Assembly (NCBI RefSeq): GCF_004365915.1
Contig: NZ_SODI01000001.1
Location: forward strand, 1,364,001-1,428,000
Source: Cryobacterium psychrophilum
GTDB taxonomy: Bacteria; Actinomycetota; Actinomycetes; Actinomycetales; Microbacteriaceae
Length of the DNA stretch: 64,000 nt
Direction: 5' to 3'
Shown here: positions 60,626 to 64,000 of the stretch, piece after piece
Layout of the letters: the number at the start of each line of letters is the position of its first letter
Position numbering within the stretch: the stretch's first letter is position 1
The notes under the pieces: model-generated
The model's input: the letters and a program-made list of their open reading frames with translations, nothing else
Databases searched by the model: none
Told to the model about the DNA's origin: nothing
Translations under genes and position numbers: made by a program

Positions 60626-60975
60626 GCGCCCTCGGCGACGACGAAGGCGCACGCGACACCGGCATCGTGGGTCATGGTGACGTGCAGGCTCGTAATGCCC
60701 CGGGCCTGCATGAGGCTTTCGAGTGAGCCGTGCAGCACGAAGCCGGGTTTTCCCTGCGCGTCGGAGACGATTTCCATCTCCTGCCACGTGGCTCCGGCGC
60801 TGTCGCCGAGCGCCTTGATGAGCGCCTCCTTGGCGGCGAAGCGGGCCGCCAGGGAGTGCATGGGCAGGCCGCGCTCCCCCTCGGCGAAGAGCCGCGGAAT
60901 GAGTCCGGGGGTTCGTTCGACCTGGCGCGTAAAACGCGCCAGGTCGACGATGTCGACGCCGATACCCCGGATCAT
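60622..60975 (-). CDS. acpS: Holo-[acyl-carrier-protein] synthase
   Basis: The 117-aa enzyme transfers 4'-phosphopantetheine from CoA to [17 protein letters not shown] holds the Mg-binding Asp and [16 protein letters not shown] the Glu. Length is normal. It stands 26 nt past glmS in the same direction, and overlaps tsaE by 4 nt. Confidence 0.95.
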   Translation of the reverse strand: MIRGIGVDIVDLARFTRQVERTPGLIPRLFAEGERGLPMHSLAARFAAKEALIKALGDSAGATWQEMEIVSDAQGKPGFVLHGSLESLMQARGITSLHVTMTHDAGVACAFVVAEGA

Positions 60976-61001
60976 CCGCTTCTTCCGGCTACTCGGGCGG
61001 G

Positions 61002-62852
61002 TTACTCGACCGTGACCGACTTCGCGAGGTTACGCGGCTGGTCCACGTCGAGGCCCTTCGCGATGGCCAGTTCCATGGCGAACATCTGCAGCGGAACCAC
61101 GGCGAGCAGCGGCTCGAACAGCGGGGCCGCGAGCGGAATGTGAATGACGGTGTCGGCAAAGGGCAGCACGGCGGCGTCGCCGGACTCGGCGATGGCGATG
61201 ATGCGCGCGCCACGGGCACGAATCTCCTGGATGTTGGAGACCACCTTGGGGTGCAGGTGCGCGGAACCACGGGGGCTCGGCACCACCACGAACACGGGCT
61301 GGCCGGGCTCGATGAGGGCGATCGGGCCGTGCTTGAGCTCGCCGGCGGCGAAGCCCTCCGCATGGATGTAGGCCAGTTCCTTGAGCTTGAGGGCCCCCTC
61401 GAGGGCGATGGGGAAACCCACGTGGCGGCCGAGGAACAGCACCGCACGGGTGTCGGACATGTAGCGGGCGAGCTGACGCACCTCATCCTCGGCGAGCAGC
61501 GTCGTGGCGAGCTTCTCCGGAATGGCCTGCAGCTCCTCAACCTGAGTCAGCTGCTCGGCGTCGGTCAGTGTGCCGCGAACCCGCGCCAGGTGCAACGCGA
61601 AGAGGTACAGCGCCGAGATCTGGGCGACGAAGGCCTTGGTCGACGCCACGGCAACTTCGGGTCCGGCGTGCGTGTAAATCACGGCGTCGGACTCGCGCGG
61701 AATGGTGGCACCCTGCGTGTTGCAGATGGAGATGGTCTTGGCGCCGAGGGACATGGCGTACTTGACGGCCATGAGCGTGTCCATGGTCTCGCCGGACTGG
61801 CTGATCGAGATCACGAGTGTGTCGCTGGTGAGCACCGGGTCGCGGTAGCGGAATTCGTGGCTGAGCTCAACGTCCACGGGAACCTGGGCCCACTTCTCAA
61901 TGGCGTACTTCGCGGTCTGTCCGGCGTAGGCAGCCGTGCCGCAGGCGATGATGACGATGCGACGGATGCCCGCGAGCACGTCATCTCCGAAGGCGACGAG
62001 TTCGGGAACCACGACGTGGCCGTCGGCGATGCGTCCGCGCAGGGTGTTGGCAACGGCGTCGGGCTGCTCGGAGACTTCCTTGGCCATGAAGCTCGACCAT
62101 CCGCCCTTTTCCGACGCCGAAGCGTCCCAGGCGATGTCGAACTCTTCGGTTTCCACGCCAACGCCATCGAAATCGGTCACGGTCACGCTCGTGGGGGTGA
62201 TGGTCACGATCTGGTCCTGACCGATGGCCACGGCGCGGCGCGTGTACTCCACGAAGGCGGCCACGTCGGAGCCGAGGAAGTTCTCACCGTCGCCGAGCCC
62301 GATCACCAGCGGGGAGTTGCGGCGTGCGCCCACGACGATGCCGGGCTGGTCCTTGTGCACCGCGAGCAGGGTGAAGGCCCCGTCGAGGCGTGCGACCACG
62401 GCACGGAATGCCTCGGCGAGGTCACCGACGCGCTGGTACTCGCGGCCGAGCAGCACGGACGCCACCTCGGTGTCGGTCTCGCTCAAGAAGGTGAAGCCCT
62501 CGGCAAGCAGCTCGGCGCGAAGCGGCGCGAAGTTCTCGATGATGCCGTTGTGAATGAGGGCGAGCTTGCCGTTGTCGCCGAGGTGCGGGTGTGCATTCAC
62601 GTCGGTGGGGCCACCGTGGGTCGCCCAGCGGGTGTGTCCGATTCCGGTGCGCCCGTTCGCAATGGGGTGCGCCGCGAGCTCGTCGGAGAGCACGGCGAGC
62701 TTGCCCGCGCGCTTCACCGTGGTGAGCTCGCCATTATCGTCGATCACGGCGATGCCGGCCGAGTCGTACCCCCGATACTCAAGCCTGCGCAGACCGCCCA
62801 TAAGGACCTCGACGCTTTTACTGTCTCCGACATAACCCACGATTCCGCACAT
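61002..62852 (-). CDS. glmS: Glutamine-fructose-6-phosphate aminotransferase
   Basis: The 616-aa enzyme makes glucosamine-6-phosphate, first step to UDP-GlcNAc. The N-terminal glutaminase starts M-C-G-I-V-G-Y-V-G, with Cys2 as nucleophile, and [26 protein letters not shown]. Two SIS domains (about 300-420 and 470-600) include [10 protein letters not shown] and the terminal [16 protein letters not shown] 62852 is fixed by the need for Cys2; a longer upstream frame is rejected. It heads the leftward glmS-acpS-tsaE operon. No hairpin ribozyme or T-box was seen in its short 33-nt spacer to the divergent coaA. Confidence 0.98.
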   Translation of the reverse strand: MCGIVGYVGDSKSVEVLMGGLRRLEYRGYDSAGIAVIDDNGELTTVKRAGKLAVLSDELAAHPIANGRTGIGHTRWATHGGPTDVNAHPHLGDNGKLALIHNGIIENFAPLRAELLAEGFTFLSETDTEVASVLLGREYQRVGDLAEAFRAVVARLDGAFTLLAVHKDQPGIVVGARRNSPLVIGLGDGENFLGSDVAAFVEYTRRAVAIGQDQIVTITPTSVTVTDFDGVGVETEEFDIAWDASASEKGGWSSFMAKEVSEQPDAVANTLRGRIADGHVVVPELVAFGDDVLAGIRRIVIIACGTAAYAGQTAKYAIEKWAQVPVDVELSHEFRYRDPVLTSDTLVISISQSGETMDTLMAVKYAMSLGAKTISICNTQGATIPRESDAVIYTHAGPEVAVASTKAFVAQISALYLFALHLARVRGTLTDAEQLTQVEELQAIPEKLATTLLAEDEVRQLARYMSDTRAVLFLGRHVGFPIALEGALKLKELAYIHAEGFAAGELKHGPIALIEPGQPVFVVVPSPRGSAHLHPKVVSNIQEIRARGARIIAIAESGDAAVLPFADTVIHIPLAAPLFEPLLAVVPLQMFAMELAIAKGLDVDQPRNLAKSVTVE

Positions 62853-62885
62853 AGCGTTGATTTTAGTCGGACTAAGCTTGGGCAA

Positions 62886-63842
62886 ATGTCCGATCCGATG
62901 TTCAGCGTGCGCAATAACGGTCACGCTACCCCCTTCGTGGAACTCGACCGGGCCGATTGGGCGGCCCTCGCACCCACCACCCAGCTGCCGCTGAAAGAGA
63001 CAGAACTCGTGCAACTGCGCGGGCTCGGCGAGCCGCTTGACCTCAGCGAGGTCACGGATGTCTACCTTCCGCTCAGTCGGCTGCTCAACCTCTACGCCGC
63101 CGGGGCCCGGCAACTGCACCGGGCCACGAGCGACTTTCTCGGTGAGAGAGCGCAACGCACGCCCTTCGTGATCGGCGTGGCGGGCTCAGTGGCCGTGGGC
63201 AAGTCCACGATTGCCCGCTTGCTGCGCGAGATGCTGGCACGCTGGGAGGACACTCCCCGGGTGGAGCTCGTCACCACCGACGGCTTCCTCTTTCCGAACG
63301 CCGAACTGGCTCGCAGAGGCCTGATGGAGCGTAAGGGTTTTCCGGAGGCCTACGATCGCCGGGCCCTCCTGCGCTTCGTGAGCGCCATCAAGAGCGGTGC
63401 GACCGAGGTTCGGGCGCCGTTCTACTCGCACCTCACCTATGACATCGTGCCCGACGCCCAGATCGTGGTGCGGCGGCCAGACATCCTCATCGTCGAGGGC
63501 TTGAACGTGCTGCAGCCGCCCGCGGCCGGACACGGCCTCGCCGTCAGTGACCTCTTCGACTTCACCATCTATGTGGATGCCCGCACCCAGGACATCGCCC
63601 GGTGGTACGAGGAGCGTTTCCTGAAACTGCAGCGCGGCGCCTTCGCCAACCCCAGGTCGTACTTTCACCGCTATGCCTCGCTCACCGAAGACGAGGCGCG
63701 AGCGCGGGCACGCAGCATCTGGAAGAGCATCAACGAACCCAACCTGTTGCAGAACATTCGCCCGACCAGGTCGCGGGCCACGCTCGTGCTGCGCAAGGAC
63801 CCGACGCACCTGGTCTCCACCGTGCTGCTCCGCAAGGTTTAG
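62886..63842 (+). CDS. coaA: Pantothenate kinase (type I, CoaA)
   Basis: The 318-aa kinase starts CoA synthesis. P-loop [21 protein letters not shown], then [46 protein letters not shown] and VEGLNVLQ and [50 protein letters not shown] are the type I signature. Start ATG at 62886 divergent from glmS across 33 nt. AcpS in the same neighbourhood uses the product CoA. Confidence 0.97.
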   Translation: MSDPMFSVRNNGHATPFVELDRADWAALAPTTQLPLKETELVQLRGLGEPLDLSEVTDVYLPLSRLLNLYAAGARQLHRATSDFLGERAQRTPFVIGVAGSVAVGKSTIARLLREMLARWEDTPRVELVTTDGFLFPNAELARRGLMERKGFPEAYDRRALLRFVSAIKSGATEVRAPFYSHLTYDIVPDAQIVVRRPDILIVEGLNVLQPPAAGHGLAVSDLFDFTIYVDARTQDIARWYEERFLKLQRGAFANPRSYFHRYASLTEDEARARARSIWKSINEPNLLQNIRPTRSRATLVLRKDPTHLVSTVLLRKV

Positions 63843-63851
63843 GGCGATACC

Positions 63852-64000
63852 TCAGTCGACCGTTTCTTCCTCGAGAACACGTTCGACGTCCTCAGGCCGG
63901 CGTGCACCGGACAGGCGAAGGGTGGCAAGCAGACCGAAGACGAGGAACCCGGCCGCGGCGAGCGCCGAGTATCTGGTGCCATCGCTGAACGCGTCCCTGG
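63852..64000 (-). CDS. C-terminal part of a membrane transporter (probable MFS)
   Basis: The minus-strand frame enters at the window end and gives 48 residues (RDAFSDGTRYSALAAAGFL...) with one last hydrophobic helix (about AGFLVFGLLATLRL) and a charged tail ending EEETVD. The pattern is like the end of an EmrB/QacA-type MFS exporter. The rest lies outside the window. No start is seen. Confidence 0.55.
   Translation of the reverse strand, partial: RDAFSDGTRYSALAAAGFLVFGLLATLRLSGARRPEDVERVLEEETVD

Noticed and set aside
61140..62885. A plus-strand frame running in from glmS antisense into coaA
   Set aside because: The coaA homology starts at ATG 62886; everything before it is antisense to glmS.
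62853..62885. glmS ribozyme or riboswitch upstream of glmS
   Set aside because: Only 33 nt separate glmS from the divergent coaA and no such structure is visible.

Overview
The window is chromosomal DNA from a high-GC actinobacterium, most likely a member of the Microbacteriaceae. The evidence is the uniformly high GC, actinobacterial gene neighbourhoods (DUF3817 next to guaA, GuaB3 plus GuaB, an actinobacterial Asp23 cluster, a pcrA with a C-terminal Tudor-like tail, a groES without groEL beside it) and frequent GTG or TTG starts. No rRNA, tRNA, CRISPR array, phage module or insertion sequence was recognised. The assignment to family rank is inference from protein style, not a database result.

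Layout. 1-12 kb: sucCD (TCA cycle), a VIT-type transporter, DUF3054, a damaged DUF2079 membrane protein carrying a pentanucleotide repeat, a YihY protein, a ROK sugar kinase, a DUF6544 protein, an NmrA-type oxidoreductase and an APC permease. 11.8-20.8 kb: a MarR regulator with a candidate operator, a flavinylated-protein/flavocytochrome electron-transfer pair, an FUSC exporter overlapping pcrA, a glycerophosphodiesterase and a Bax-inhibitor-1-like protein. 20.8-28.4 kb: an amine-catabolism island with an APC permease, AraC (FeaR-like) and TetR regulators, a copper amine oxidase very like the Arthrobacter phenylethylamine oxidase, a DUF5134-like membrane protein and an aldehyde dehydrogenase. 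29-34 kb: guaA, DUF3817, SURF1 and a KhtTU-like K+/H+ antiporter in one operon. 34-38 kb: a divergent envelope-stress cluster with an ECF sigma factor, a zinc-finger/Asp23-like protein that may be its anti-sigma factor, two more Asp23-family proteins, a DUF2273-like peptide, a DUF6286 protein and an AmaP-like anchor. 38-46 kb: a nuclease-fold/AbiEi-like protein whose reading frame runs into antisense glpD, then glpD, guaB3, a thioredoxin, a CcdA-DUF3179 fusion and guaB. 46-53.7 kb: a branched-chain amino acid type ABC transporter (livHMGF) with a convergent substrate-binding lipoprotein and a shortened second lipoprotein, then rarD. 53.7-64 kb: groES with a CIRCE operator shared with a divergent THUMP-like methyltransferase, three proline-rich small membrane proteins, the t6A and cell-wall operon glmS-acpS-tsaE-tauE-tsaB-rimI-tsaD, coaA, and the end of a membrane transporter.

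How it works together. Much of the window is core metabolism: TCA, guanine nucleotides (guaA, guaB, guaB3), tRNA t6A, UDP-GlcNAc and CoA. Three accessory modules stand out. The amine-oxidation island would import an amine, oxidise it to the aldehyde plus ammonia and H2O2, and oxidise the aldehyde to the acid. The sigma/Asp23 cluster looks like a self-contained envelope-stress regulon. The thioredoxin plus CcdA-DUF3179 pair looks like a periplasm-facing thiol-redox module. The best candidates for under-described biology are the sigma/zinc-finger-Asp23 arrangement, the CcdA-DUF3179 fusion, and the repeat-bearing, apparently eroding DUF2079 gene.
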